Assembly: GCF_016735515.1 (NCBI RefSeq)
Contig: NZ_JAERQZ010000001.1
Location: 3,894,746-3,958,745 of the forward strand
Source: Piscinibacter sp. HJYY11
Lineage (GTDB): Bacteria > Pseudomonadota > Gammaproteobacteria > Burkholderiales > Burkholderiaceae_C
Length of the DNA stretch: 64,000 nt
Direction of reading: 5' to 3'
The notes under the pieces were generated by a model. That model had not been told where the DNA came from. It saw only the letters and a program-made list of their open reading frames with translations, and made no database searches. A program made the translations under genes and the position numbers. Of this stretch, positions 8,930-18,366 are shown piece by piece; position 1 is the stretch's first letter, and every line of letters begins with the position of its first letter.

Positions 8930-10264
8930 CTAACGGAACCGATCTGGGTCGATGTCATGTTTGTGAAACTTGTCGTATAGAGTCTTTTTGGCAATGCTCA
9001 GCGACTCCATCACCTTTTGCACGCGACCGTGATGCTGCCGTAAAGCGTGCTCAATGAGCGCTTTCTCCACGATGTCGACCTGTTGAGAAAGCGATGCGGC
9101 CCGGCCTATTTCCGAGCCAAGCTCAAAAGAGCCGTGGTCGAGGACGTAGCGATCGGCGGCGTTTCTGACCTCCCGCACGTTACCTGGCCAGTCATGGGCC
9201 ATCAGCTGTCTAAGTTGGTCTGATGAAAGTTCGGGCGCTGGAAGCGCATAGCGGCTGCTCGCCTTCATGACGAAGTGCTGGAAGAGCAATGGGACGTCCT
9301 CCCGTCTGTCGCGCAGAGGTGGCAGCTTGATCACCGCAACATTCAGTCGGTAGTACAGGTCAGCGCGAAACTTCCCTTGATCACTTAGCTCGCGAAGGTC
9401 GCTTTTTGTCGCCGCTACCACTCGCAGGTTTACTGGCGTCTCCACATTGGATCCGAGGCGCTCAAGCTTTCTCTCTTGCAGAATTCGAAGCAGTTTAATT
9501 TGTACGACTGGAGGCGTCGATTCGATCTCATCGAGCAGCAAAGTACCGCCATTGGCATGTTCGAACTTGCCGATGCGCCGCTTGTTCGCAGAAGTGAAAG
9601 CTCCAGGCTCATGCCCGAAAAGTTCGCTTTCAATGAGGTTTTCGGGTAGCCCGCCGCAGTTGATGGCAACAAAGTTTCGATCACGACGCCTACTGTGCTC
9701 ATGCAGACAGCGCGCTACAAGTTCTTTGCCGGTCCCGGTCTCCCCGAGAATCATCACGTCTGCTGAGGTGTCGGCTAATCGGGTGACCTTTTGTCTTAAC
9801 TCCTGCATGACGGCTGAATTCCCCAGCAGCACAGCATCGATCCCAATGCGAGTCTGCAGCTGACTTCTTAGCGCATCTACTGCGACTCTGAGGACTCGCT
9901 TCTCAAGAGCGCGCTGGACGATTTCGACGAATCGCTCGGGAGAAAAGGGCTTCTCGATAAAGTCGTACGCTCCCTCACGCATGGCTCTCACCGCCATTTC
10001 AACGTCACCGTGCGCTGTGACAACAACGACGGGAATGTGGGGGTCAATCGCTATCACGCGTTGCAGAAGCGAAAGACCGTCGAGACCGGGCAGTCGGACG
10101 TCTGTCACCACTATCGCTTGAAGCTCAGCGTTAATTTGTGGAAGCACGTCCTCGGCCGAGCCGAACCCTTCGACGTCAAGAGATGCCAGCTGCAAAGTCT
10201 GCATGACGCTGGTTCTAACCGGTGGGTCATCTTCGACGAAGAGGACCTTGAATCCGTCGTACAA
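8930..10264 (-). CDS. Sigma54-dependent response regulator, DctD/NtrC family
   Basis: The 444-aa protein has a receiver domain (VEDDPP acidic pair, phospho-Asp near 55 in TDVRLPG), an AAA+ sigma54-interaction domain with Walker A GETGTGKE, and a Fis-type C-terminal HTH (VQKVMESLSIAKKTLYDKFH). The sigma54-contact loop reads GAFTSA instead of the usual GAFTGA. The best start is TTG at 10264: GGAGG lies 6 nt upstream and the codon begins 1 nt after the kinase stop. An upstream ATG at 10354 would overlap the kinase by about 90 bp. It is the cognate regulator of the neighbouring DctB-like kinase. Its likely targets are transport genes for C4-dicarboxylates or acidic amino acids. Confidence 0.88.
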   Translation of the reverse strand: MYDGFKVLFVEDDPPVRTSVMQTLQLASLDVEGFGSAEDVLPQINAELQAIVVTDVRLPGLDGLSLLQRVIAIDPHIPVVVVTAHGDVEMAVRAMREGAYDFIEKPFSPERFVEIVQRALEKRVLRVAVDALRSQLQTRIGIDAVLLGNSAVMQELRQKVTRLADTSADVMILGETGTGKELVARCLHEHSRRRDRNFVAINCGGLPENLIESELFGHEPGAFTSANKRRIGKFEHANGGTLLLDEIESTPPVVQIKLLRILQERKLERLGSNVETPVNLRVVAATKSDLRELSDQGKFRADLYYRLNVAVIKLPPLRDRREDVPLLFQHFVMKASSRYALPAPELSSDQLRQLMAHDWPGNVREVRNAADRYVLDHGSFELGSEIGRAASLSQQVDIVEKALIEHALRQHHGRVQKVMESLSIAKKTLYDKFHKHDIDPDRFR

Positions 10265-10265
10265 G

Positions 10266-12080
10266 TCAATCCTCCGATGCTTCAAGATCGAACTCAAACT
10301 GCATTCCCTGTGCGCCTCGGGTAGCCCGCAGCGTTCCGCCGAGCTCAAGTGCAATCTTCGATGAGATTGCGAGCCCTAAGCCAAGGCCAAGGCCCGCCGG
10401 CTTGGTTGTGAAGAACGGCTCGAAAAGACGTGGCAACAGTTCGTCCTCGATGCCACGCCCGGTGTCCGCTACGCTTACTCCTAGCTTGTGATCGTGACGC
10501 CGCGTCTCGATTCGCAAGACGCGGCAGTGGTGACCGCTCATTGCGTCAATTGCGTTCGCGATTAAGTTGAGGAGTACCTGTTCCAGCTGGGTCACATTTG
10601 CATGGACCCAGGTATTCGGTTCTACGACATTGATGACGGTAACGTCTTCGCATCTCAGGCGGTGGTCCATGAGAACCAACACATTGCGAACCGATACCGA
10701 GAGGTCAATTCGATTGCGAGATGCCGAGCCCTTTCGTGCGAAAGACTTCAGTTGCGTCACGATTCGCCCCATCCGCTCAACCATTTGATCAATCGCGCGT
10801 AAGTTGTCAGACGCAATTTTTGTCCGACCCTGCTCGAGCAGTTGCAGCGTATTGCCTGACAAAGCTCGTAGGGCCGTCAGCGGTTGATTGAGTTCGTGCG
10901 AGATTCCAGCAGACATCTGCCCAAGCGCTGCAAGCTTGCCGGCCTGGACCAATTCATCTTCTATCTGCGCTCGCTCGATTATTTGCCGTTTCAATTCATC
11001 GTTGGTGGCTTGCAACTCTAAGGTTCGCTGGTTCACCTGGCGTTCGAGCTGATCGTGCGCCTTCTGCAGAGCGTTGCGCGCATTGAAAAGCTGCCGGATG
11101 GTTCGGCGCCGCTGCACGATATACAGCGCGAGAAGACCAACAGCTGCTCCTGCAGCACCCCCGGCCCATGATGCGTACAGCGAAGAGCGCTGGACCTCGG
11201 CGGTATCGGAGATCGCAATCAGCCGTGCCGATAGAGGTGCAATAACGCGAGCCTGAAGGAGGCGGTATCGCGGCGAACTCTCCGTGGGGTATGCGATCCA
11301 TGCAGTCGACATGCCCTTATCCGGAGATATGTACGTCTCAATCGGTAATGGACGCATGTCAGCAGCGCCGTAGCGTCCGGATGCTTGAAGCTTGGCTGTA
11401 TCGGGTTTCCCGGTAGTGTGATTCTTCCACCCGACTACCGACGACAAGACCACGACGTTGTTGTCGTCGACAAGCAGCAGCCGCTCGCTCTGCGTTCGCT
11501 GCGCCAGATCGATCCACGTGGCCTCAAGCGGCAACATGCTCACAGTCACCGCGATGCGTGCGACTGTCTTGCCAGCGCGTTTCAGGTCCTCCACGAAGCA
11601 GTAGTCGGTGCCCTGATCGGCCGAGTTTGCGTAGAAATAGCTTGAGCTCTCGTTCGCGGAGGCACAGGCATTCGTCGATGCGCTTTCGCTCGCTGCGATG
11701 GGCTCTCCAGTAGGCGAATAGATCGCTATCTTGGTCGCACCTGCGCGTGCGTTTATGCGCGCTAGTGTTCGATCCGTCATAGCTCGTCTCGATGGATTAC
11801 TTGGGTCGTTGAGCAGGGTGTCCACGTTGCTTCCGACTTCAATCAGCCCGGGCAAATCGGCGTAGCGCGCCAGTTCCGCCTCAAGGGTCGAGGTATAGAG
11901 GTCCAGTTTTTGAGCGGTGGACATCGCCAACTGCTTTAAGCCAGATGTCTCGCTGACGTGATAGCCAATAGCTGCACCTATTGCAGCTAGAAAAAAAACT
12001 GGCGCAGTTGCGAGCAGGCCTAAGACCAAGCGGCGCTGAGGGCGCTGATCAGTCCTGAAGGTAGGGAAGTGCAGAGCCAT
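10266..12080 (-). CDS. DctB-like membrane sensor histidine kinase
   Basis: The 604-aa kinase has an N-terminal membrane segment (RLVLGLLATAPVFFLAAIGAA), a periplasmic tandem-PAS sensor of about 240 residues (LARYADLPGLIEVGSNVDTLL onward), and a second membrane segment (YASWAGGAAGAAVGLLALYIV). A coiled-coil linker follows, then the kinase core. His395 lies in GISHELNQPLTALRALSG, the DctB/FixL-type H box, and the N, G1 and G2 boxes are NLIANAIDAM, DTGRGIEDE and GLGLGLAIS. The ATG at 12080 is chosen over a TTG 8 codons upstream. It forms an operon with the DctD-like regulator (1-nt gap). Confidence 0.88.
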   Translation of the reverse strand: MALHFPTFRTDQRPQRRLVLGLLATAPVFFLAAIGAAIGYHVSETSGLKQLAMSTAQKLDLYTSTLEAELARYADLPGLIEVGSNVDTLLNDPSNPSRRAMTDRTLARINARAGATKIAIYSPTGEPIAASESASTNACASANESSSYFYANSADQGTDYCFVEDLKRAGKTVARIAVTVSMLPLEATWIDLAQRTQSERLLLVDDNNVVVLSSVVGWKNHTTGKPDTAKLQASGRYGAADMRPLPIETYISPDKGMSTAWIAYPTESSPRYRLLQARVIAPLSARLIAISDTAEVQRSSLYASWAGGAAGAAVGLLALYIVQRRRTIRQLFNARNALQKAHDQLERQVNQRTLELQATNDELKRQIIERAQIEDELVQAGKLAALGQMSAGISHELNQPLTALRALSGNTLQLLEQGRTKIASDNLRAIDQMVERMGRIVTQLKSFARKGSASRNRIDLSVSVRNVLVLMDHRLRCEDVTVINVVEPNTWVHANVTQLEQVLLNLIANAIDAMSGHHCRVLRIETRRHDHKLGVSVADTGRGIEDELLPRLFEPFFTTKPAGLGLGLGLAISSKIALELGGTLRATRGAQGMQFEFDLEASED

Positions 12081-12371
12081 GACGCTTCTAGTTTGCCTAA
12101 GCAAGGAAGCGTTGTCGCGTTCTATCTAGCCAGTCAAAACATCGCGCCTTAGTCGTGCGGAATTGCACACCGTCATTGAGAAGCCGAGTGTGGATTTCCG
12201 CTCTGTGCACTCGCGTGCGGCCAAGGGCTGGCGCGCGCGCGGCCCAGTCCACATGCGGGCTGCGTGCGTTTTGATCTGTGGACTGATTTCCGCCTTCGGC
12301 GTTGGCACGTGATGTGCGAAGAGAACGTCAATCCGGCGCACAGCCGACGCGTACTTTGGGGGGAGTTTGTT
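12081..12371. other. Intergenic region between the two-component operon and liv operon
   Basis: This 291-bp divergent gap presumably holds promoters for both operons. I see no clear hairpin terminator or strong -35/-10 pair. Long antisense frames here belong to the shadow of livH. Confidence 0.4.
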
Positions 12372-13295
12372 TTGGATACATTCATCCAGCAGATCATCAA
12401 TGGTCTGGTGCTCGGCAGCGTGTATGCGCTGGTGGCCCTCGGCTACACGATGGTCTACGGCATCATCAACCTCATCAACTTCGCGCATGGCGAGGTGCTG
12501 ATGGTGGGCGCACTCACGAGTTGGACCGTGGCCACCGCGCTCATCGGCATCGGATGGCCAGGCTGGGTGGTGATGCTCATCTCGCTGCTCGCCGCCATCA
12601 TCGTGTGCTCGGTGCTCAACTTCAGCATCGAGAAGATCGCGTACCGGCCACTGCGCACCGCGCCGCGCCTGGCGCCGCTGATCACCGCGATGGGCATGTC
12701 GCTGCTCTTGCAGACGCTCGCGATGATCATCTGGAAGCCGAACCCGAAGCCGTATCCGATCCTCATCTCGGCCGAGCCGTATGAAATCGGCGGCGCCGTG
12801 ATCAACACCATCCAGATCGTCATCCTCATCACCACGGCGATCACGCTCGCCGGCCTGATGTACCTCGTCAACCGCACCAAGCTCGGCCGCGCGATGCGCG
12901 CCACCGCCGAGAACCCGAAGGTCGCCGGCCTCATGGGTGTGCGTCCCGACATGGTGATCTCGGCCACCTTCATCATCGGCGCGGCGCTCGCGGCGCTGGC
13001 CGGCGTGATGTACGCGGCCAACTACGGCTCGGTGCAGCACTCGATGGGTTTCCTGCCAGGCCTCAAGGCCTTCACCGCCGCGGTGTTCGGCGGCATCGGC
13101 AACCTGGCCGGTGCGATGGTGGGCGGCGTGCTGCTCGGCCTGATCGAAGCCATGGGCGCCGGCTACATCGGCGACCTGACTGGCGGCATCCTGGGCAGCC
13201 ATTACCAGGACATCTTCGCCTTCATCGTGCTCATCCTCGTGCTCACGTTGCGGCCGCAGGGCCTGCTCGGCGAGCGTGTGGCCGACCGGGCTTGA
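12372..13295 (+). CDS. livH: Branched-chain amino-acid ABC transporter permease LivH
   Basis: The 307-aa inner-membrane permease begins with the family signature DTFIQQIINGLVLGSVYALVA after a TTG start at 12372, preceded by a GGGGGGAG site. It has multiple hydrophobic helices and the conserved INLINFAHGEVLMVGA and GRAMRATAENPKVAGLMG segments; the latter is the EAA-like loop that contacts the ATPases. Together with LivM, LivG, LivF and LivK it would import branched-chain or related amino acids. Its codons end almost entirely in G or C, unlike the genes on either side of livHMG. Confidence 0.9.
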   Translation: MDTFIQQIINGLVLGSVYALVALGYTMVYGIINLINFAHGEVLMVGALTSWTVATALIGIGWPGWVVMLISLLAAIIVCSVLNFSIEKIAYRPLRTAPRLAPLITAMGMSLLLQTLAMIIWKPNPKPYPILISAEPYEIGGAVINTIQIVILITTAITLAGLMYLVNRTKLGRAMRATAENPKVAGLMGVRPDMVISATFIIGAALAALAGVMYAANYGSVQHSMGFLPGLKAFTAAVFGGIGNLAGAMVGGVLLGLIEAMGAGYIGDLTGGILGSHYQDIFAFIVLILVLTLRPQGLLGERVADRA

Positions 13296-13305
13296 GGAGC
13301 GAGCG

Positions 13306-14424
13306 ATGAATCTTCGAGACAACAAGCTCATCACCTTCATCATCGCCGGCGTGCTGCTGGCCATCACCCCGCTGATCGCGCAGCAGTTCGGCAACGCGTG
13401 GGTGCGCATCATCGACATCGCGTTGCTCTACGTGCTGCTCGCGCTGGGCCTCAACATCGTGGTGGGCTACGCCGGCCTGCTCGACCTGGGCTACGTGGCC
13501 TTCTATGCGGTCGGGGCCTACATGCTGGGGCTGCTGGCCTCGCCGCACCTGTCGCAGACCTTCCCCGGCTTCGCAGCGGCCTTCCCCAACGGCTTGCACA
13601 CGCCGCTATGGCTGGTGATCCCGCTCGGGGCCCTCTTGGCGGCGGTGTTCGGGGTCGTGCTGGGCGCCCCCACGTTGAAATTGCGCGGCGACTACCTCGC
13701 GATCGTCACGCTCGGCTTCGGCGAGATCATCCGCGTGTTCCTCACCAACCTCGACGCACCGGTCAACATCACCAACGGCCCCAAGGGCCTGAGCCAGATC
13801 GACTCGTTCAAGGTGCTGGGCTACGACTTCGGCAAGTCGCACACCCTCTTCGGCATCGAGATCCCCTCGGTCACCGGCTATTACTACCTGTTCCTGGCGC
13901 TCGTGATCGTGAGCGTGATCATCTGCCACCGGCTGGAGCAGTCGCGCATCGGCCGGGCTTGGATGGCGATCCGCGAAGACGAGATCGCGGCCAAGGCCAT
14001 GGGCATCAACACCCGCAACATGAAGCTGCTCGCCTTCGGCATGGGCGCGACCTTCGGCGGTGTGTCGGGTGTGCTGTTCGCGAGCTTCCAGGGCTTCGTG
14101 TCGCCTGAGTCGTTCAGCCTGCACGAGTCGGTGATGATCGTCGCGATGGTGGTGCTGGGGGGCATCGGGCACATTCCCGGCGTGATCATCGGCGCGCTGC
14201 TGCTGGCCGCGCTGCCCGAGGTCTTGCGCTACGTTGCCCACCCGCTGCAAAGCATGACCGACGGCCGCCTCGATGCCGCCATCCTGCGCCAGCTGCTGAT
14301 CGCGCTTGCGATGATCGCGATCATGCTGTCGCGGCCGCGTGGGCTGTGGCCGGTGCCCGAGCACGGGCGAATGCGGCCCGGCTCGCCTGACCAGGACCCG
14401 GCACCGAAGGGGACCCTGTCATGA
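13306..14424 (+). CDS. livM: Branched-chain amino-acid ABC transporter permease LivM
   Basis: The 372-aa permease starts at ATG 13306 with GAGGAGCGAGCG upstream, 10 bp after livH. The conserved LNIVVGYAGLLDLGYVAFYAVGAY opening, LKLRGDYLAIVTLGFGEIIR and the GRAWMAIREDEIAAKAMGIN cytoplasmic loop are diagnostic of LivM. It pairs with LivH to form the channel. The C-terminus extends into a hydrophilic tail, as in many betaproteobacterial LivM proteins. Its stop overlaps the livG start (ATGA), so translation is coupled. Confidence 0.92.
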   Translation: MNLRDNKLITFIIAGVLLAITPLIAQQFGNAWVRIIDIALLYVLLALGLNIVVGYAGLLDLGYVAFYAVGAYMLGLLASPHLSQTFPGFAAAFPNGLHTPLWLVIPLGALLAAVFGVVLGAPTLKLRGDYLAIVTLGFGEIIRVFLTNLDAPVNITNGPKGLSQIDSFKVLGYDFGKSHTLFGIEIPSVTGYYYLFLALVIVSVIICHRLEQSRIGRAWMAIREDEIAAKAMGINTRNMKLLAFGMGATFGGVSGVLFASFQGFVSPESFSLHESVMIVAMVVLGGIGHIPGVIIGALLLAALPEVLRYVAHPLQSMTDGRLDAAILRQLLIALAMIAIMLSRPRGLWPVPEHGRMRPGSPDQDPAPKGTLS

Positions 14425-15203
14425 GCAGCACGACCAACGCAACCCCGGTGCTCGAAGTCGCCAACGTCTCCAAGCGATTTGGCGGCCTGCAGGCCCTGAG
14501 CGACGTGGGCATCCGCATCGAGCCGGGCCAGGTCTACGGCCTGATCGGCCCCAACGGTGCGGGCAAGACCACCTTCTTCAACGTGATCACCGGCCTCTAC
14601 ACGCCGGATTCCGGCAGCTTCAAGCTGGGCGGCCAGCCGTACAAGCCGACCGCCGTGCATGAAGTGGCCAAGGCTGGCATCGCCCGTACCTTCCAGAACA
14701 TCCGCCTCTTCGCCGACATGACGGCGCTCGAGAACGTGATGGTGGGCCGCCACGTGCGCACCGCGTCAGGCCTGATCGGTGCGGTGTTCCGCACCGGCGG
14801 CTTCAAGGCTGAAGAGCACGCCATCGCCACACGCGCGCAGGAGCTGCTCGACTACGTGGGCATCGGCAAGTACGCCGAGTTCAAGGCGCGCACGTTGAGC
14901 TACGGCGACCAGCGCCGCCTGGAGATCGCCCGCGCGCTTGCCACCGACCCCAAGCTGATCGCGCTCGACGAGCCCGCCGCCGGCATGAACGCCACCGAGA
15001 AGGTGGTGCTGCGCGAGCTGATCGACCGCATCCGCAAGGATGGCCGCACCATCCTGCTGATCGAGCACGACGTGAAGCTGGTGATGGGCCTGTGCGACCG
15101 CGTGACCGTGCTCGACTACGGCAAGCAGATCGCCGAGGGCTCGCCCGCCGACGTCCAGAGAAACGAAAAGGTGATCGAGGCCTACCTCGGTCAGGCGGCA
15201 TGA
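14421..15203 (+). CDS. livG: Branched-chain amino-acid ABC transporter ATP-binding protein LivG
   Basis: The 260-aa ATPase has Walker A GPNGAGKTT near residue 42 and the Q-loop segment GIARTFQNIRLF. The signature is LSYGDQRRLEIARAL, the Walker B is KLIALDEPAAGMN, and a switch His lies in LLIEHDVKLVM. The longer C-terminal part and the MNATEK motif are typical of LivG rather than LivF. It overlaps livM by 4 bp. It powers import together with LivF. The core-like codon pattern stops at the end of this gene. Confidence 0.93.
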   Translation: MSSTTNATPVLEVANVSKRFGGLQALSDVGIRIEPGQVYGLIGPNGAGKTTFFNVITGLYTPDSGSFKLGGQPYKPTAVHEVAKAGIARTFQNIRLFADMTALENVMVGRHVRTASGLIGAVFRTGGFKAEEHAIATRAQELLDYVGIGKYAEFKARTLSYGDQRRLEIARALATDPKLIALDEPAAGMNATEKVVLRELIDRIRKDGRTILLIEHDVKLVMGLCDRVTVLDYGKQIAEGSPADVQRNEKVIEAYLGQAA

Positions 15204-15233
15204 CCATCTTTTGAATGGAAGCAAGGAGAACCA

Positions 15234-15953
15234 GTGGCGACCGACAGTCTTTTGAAGGTCAGCAACCTGAAGGTTGCTTATGGGGGCATTGAGGCAGTGA
15301 AGACAGTCTCGTTCGATGTGCACGCGGGAGAGCTTGTTTGCTTGATCGGTTCAAACGGCGCCGGCAAGTCGACCACGCTCAAAGCATTGACCGGCCTACA
15401 ACCTGCTCTTCAAGGCGACATCGAATTTCTTGGGCAAAGCACAAGGGGCCAAGCTTCTTGGGACTTGGCGCGAAAAGGCCTGGTCATGGTGCCCGAAGGC
15501 CGCGGGACCTTCACTCGCATGACCGTAAGCGAGAACCTCATGATGGGCGCATTTACCAGGGACGATGTCGCAGGCATCAAAGCAGACATCGAAAAGGTCT
15601 ATGGCCTCTTCCCGAAGCTAGCTGCCCGGCGGGATCAGCTAGCCGGGACCATGAGCGGCGGTGAACAGCAAATGCTCGCGATGGGTCGCGCACTGATGGC
15701 ACAACCGCGACTGCTTCTGCTGGACGAGCCTTCTATGGGCTTGTCGCCCGTGATGGTTGACATGATCTTTCACTTGATCGAACGCGTTCACCGTGACGGC
15801 GTGACGGTGCTGCTCGTGGAACAGAACGCGGGCCGCGCACTCGAGATGGCGGATCGCGGCTATGTGATGGAGTCAGGCGAGATCACGTTACAAGGGTCCG
15901 CAAAGACGCTTGCGTCGGATGAGCGTGTTAGAGCCGCGTATTTGGGGTGTTAG
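15234..15953 (+). CDS. livF: Branched-chain amino-acid ABC transporter ATP-binding protein LivF
   Basis: The 239-aa ATPase starts at GTG 15234 with AAGGAG upstream. It has Walker A GSNGAGKSTT, the LivF-type KGLVMVPEGRGTFTRMTVSENL Q-loop region, signature TMSGGEQQMLAMGRAL, Walker B LLLLDEPSMGLSP and LLVEQNAGRAL. It follows livG by 30 bp. Its third codon positions are clearly less G/C-rich than those of livHMG, although all four should function together. This suggests a mosaic operon. Confidence 0.92.
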   Translation: MATDSLLKVSNLKVAYGGIEAVKTVSFDVHAGELVCLIGSNGAGKSTTLKALTGLQPALQGDIEFLGQSTRGQASWDLARKGLVMVPEGRGTFTRMTVSENLMMGAFTRDDVAGIKADIEKVYGLFPKLAARRDQLAGTMSGGEQQMLAMGRALMAQPRLLLLDEPSMGLSPVMVDMIFHLIERVHRDGVTVLLVEQNAGRALEMADRGYVMESGEITLQGSAKTLASDERVRAAYLGC

Positions 15954-16054
15954 GGATAGGCAGGGCAGGTATCAATCGCGATCGGTGAGTGGCGCAAGCC
16001 TGCGCGCCATGTTGTGACTTCACCGGCTTCTTTTATTGCATCAGGAGAGAGTTC

Positions 16055-17194
16055 ATGAATCGTTGTGTAAGCAAGATTGCAATCGGGGCAGCCACGCTTT
16101 GCTCCGGAGTGGTCGGAGCTCAAGAGATTGTCAAGATTGGCCACGTCGCCCCAACGAGTGGCGCAATTGCCCATCTGGGCAAGGACAACGAATACGGGGC
16201 CCGTATGGCGATTGAAGAGCTCAACGCCAAAGGGATAAGCATTGGCGGCAAGGCAGTCAAGTTCGAGCTCATGGCCGAAGACGATGCCGGAGATCCCAAA
16301 CAGGGTACCGCAGCGGCGCAGAAGCTCGTCGACTCCAAGGTAAGTGGTGTCGTGGGGCACCTCAATTCGGGCACCTCTATTCCGGCTTCGAAGGTGTACA
16401 GCGACGCCGGCATTCCGCAGATCTCACCTTCCGCAACCAACCCAAAGTACACGCGCCAGGGGTTTAAGACGACTTTCCGCGTTGTGGCTGATGACGTGCA
16501 TCTCGGCGGAACGCTTGGTCGCTATGCGGTAAAGGATCTAAACGGGAAGTCGATCGCTGTAATCGACGACCGAACTGCCTATGGCCAGGGCGTGGCGGAG
16601 GAGTTCGAGAAGGCCGTCGTTGCTGCGGGAGGCAAGATTTCCGCGCGCCAATTCACTACGGACAAGGCCACCGACTTCTCGGCCATCCTCACCGCCATCC
16701 GCTCCTCCAAGCCGGATGTCGTGTTCTATGGCGGCATGGACGCCGTCGCGGGTCCGATGATTCGTCAAGCAAAGCAACTTGGTATCAAGGCCAAGTTTGT
16801 CGGCGGTGATGGAATTTGCTCGGGGGAGCTGCCGAAGCTGGCAGGCGGTGCTATGGCCGATGGCCAGGTGGTGTGCGCAGAGGCGGGCGGTGTGGAAGGT
16901 CAGCAAAAACAAGGCCTGGAGGCATTCAAGGCGCGCTTCAAAGCGAAGTTCAATACCGATGTGCAGGTCTATGCGCCTTATGTGTACGACTCAATCAACG
17001 TGATGGTCGCGGCCATGGTGAAGGCCGGCTCCAGCGACCCTGCTAAGTACCTTCCTGAGCTGGCCAAGACCAGCGATTTCAAGGGTGTGACGGGGACGAT
17101 TTCTTTTGACGCCAAGGGCGACGTCAAGAACGGTGCGTTGACGCTCTACACCTACAAAGGCGGAAAGCGTGAAGCTATCGCAGTGGTGCGCTAA
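16055..17194 (+). CDS. livK: Branched-chain amino-acid ABC transporter substrate-binding protein LivK-like
   Basis: The 379-aa periplasmic protein begins at ATG 16055 with AGGAGAG upstream. It has a signal peptide ending near GVVGAQ, then the peripla_BP_6 domain: IVKIGHVAPTSGAIAHLGKDNEYGARMAIEELNAKG, VGVVGHLNSGTSIPAS-like, FRVVADDVHLGGTLGRYAVK and FYGGMDAVAGPMIRQAKQLG. It delivers ligand to LivHMGF. It lies 101 bp after livF, probably in the same transcript. The specificity (Leu/Ile/Val versus another substrate) cannot be read from sequence. Confidence 0.92.
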   Translation: MNRCVSKIAIGAATLCSGVVGAQEIVKIGHVAPTSGAIAHLGKDNEYGARMAIEELNAKGISIGGKAVKFELMAEDDAGDPKQGTAAAQKLVDSKVSGVVGHLNSGTSIPASKVYSDAGIPQISPSATNPKYTRQGFKTTFRVVADDVHLGGTLGRYAVKDLNGKSIAVIDDRTAYGQGVAEEFEKAVVAAGGKISARQFTTDKATDFSAILTAIRSSKPDVVFYGGMDAVAGPMIRQAKQLGIKAKFVGGDGICSGELPKLAGGAMADGQVVCAEAGGVEGQQKQGLEAFKARFKAKFNTDVQVYAPYVYDSINVMVAAMVKAGSSDPAKYLPELAKTSDFKGVTGTISFDAKGDVKNGALTLYTYKGGKREAIAVVR

Positions 17195-17228
17195 ACGGCG
17201 GCCCTCCCAACTTTCGAACATCTGAATC

Positions 17229-18185
17229 ATGGAAAACAAGCTCCTTTTGGTATGTGTGGTGAGTGGCCTGGCGACTTTGTCTTCGGGCACGTTGGCGCAA
17301 AGTTCTGTCTCGGTCTACGGTCGTCTTAACGTGACGGTTGAGAGCCAGAAGAATGGCGCTAATGATGCGGTGTGGGTTGAACAAAACAACTCGTCTCGCA
17401 TCGGTTTTAAAGGCACAGAAGACCTTGGCGGAGGGCTGCGTGCTGGCTTCCAGATTGAACATGGCTTTTCCCCGGACACCGGGGTTGCCGCTGGCACTTT
17501 CTGGGGTCGCCAGAGTGAAGTTAACCTCGGCGGGAGCTTCGGCTTGCTGCGTGTGGGCAATTTCACAAGTGAGGCCTACTTCGCCACGGCTGACTACATC
17601 AGCAACCACAACCACGACACCGGCACCTCGGCCGATGCCCTCTACGCGTACCTGGGACGCAGCGGAAACAAGCTGGCCTACCGTCTGCCAAGCGTCGTGC
17701 AAAACCTGAGCATTGAAGGGTCGGTGTCACTCACCGAAGGTGCGGCGAACGCAAAACGTCACTATGACGTCGCAGTGAACCACACGCTGGGTGGCCTCCA
17801 GCTCGGGCTGGGATATGAGAGCGCAGGTAGCGTTGGCGCCACGCAATCTCAGATTGCGGTCCGCGGTGCATACACGGCGGGACCGGTGACAGTCGGCGCG
17901 TATGTCCAGCGTGACAAGAACTATCTAGCGGTTGGTAGCCGCAACAACGTTCGCGTTTCGGGGATGTACGTTCTGGGAAGCAACGAGTTCCATCTCAACT
18001 TCGGCATTGCCGGCGACACCGGGTCACTGGAAGACAGCGGCGCACGGCAGCTGACCGTCGGGTTCAACCACAACCTAAGCAAGCGAACGAAGGCTTACGC
18101 GTTCTATACCCGCAAAGACGACGATGGCGCCGGGCTGTACGGAGACTTCAAGTCGCTCGCCATCGGGTTGCGGCACAACTTCTAG
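17229..18185 (+). CDS. Gram-negative porin (OmpC-like general porin)
   Basis: The 318-aa outer-membrane protein has a signal peptide cleaved after TLAQ, an SSVSVYGRLNVTVE first strand, and the loop/strand set SSRIGFKGTEDLGGGLRAGFQIEHGF typical of betaproteobacterial porins. It ends in aromatic Phe (LAIGLRHNF), the BAM recognition signal. Alternating beta-strand periodicity runs throughout. It follows livK by 34 bp and is followed by a strong terminator, so it closes the transport operon. It probably provides outer-membrane passage for the same substrates. Confidence 0.9.
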   Translation: MENKLLLVCVVSGLATLSSGTLAQSSVSVYGRLNVTVESQKNGANDAVWVEQNNSSRIGFKGTEDLGGGLRAGFQIEHGFSPDTGVAAGTFWGRQSEVNLGGSFGLLRVGNFTSEAYFATADYISNHNHDTGTSADALYAYLGRSGNKLAYRLPSVVQNLSIEGSVSLTEGAANAKRHYDVAVNHTLGGLQLGLGYESAGSVGATQSQIAVRGAYTAGPVTVGAYVQRDKNYLAVGSRNNVRVSGMYVLGSNEFHLNFGIAGDTGSLEDSGARQLTVGFNHNLSKRTKAYAFYTRKDDDGAGLYGDFKSLAIGLRHNF

Positions 18186-18337
18186 CGCGCACTGTGGCCG
18201 GGTACGTTGTGGCACCCTGGGAGTCTAGGCACTAAGAGTGCATATCGATCATTGCGGCGTGAGGTCTTTGGAACTCGTTGGTGTGTTTCTCGACCTCGAA
18301 CTCGTCACGCCTCTGAACTTGGCGAGACGAGTCCTTT

Positions 18338-18366
18338 GGGGCGCCTTTGGGCGCCCCACTTTTTTT
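18338..18366 (+). terminator. Rho-independent terminator after porin
   Basis: GGGGCGCC-TTTG-GGCGCCCC forms a perfect 8-bp stem, followed by AC and a run of seven T. It lies about 150 bp after the porin stop and probably ends the liv-porin transcript. Confidence 0.88.

Noticed and set aside
12126..13418. 430-aa minus-strand open frame over livH
   Set aside because: It is antisense to an unmistakable LivH, with biased His/Arg/Asp composition and no family features.
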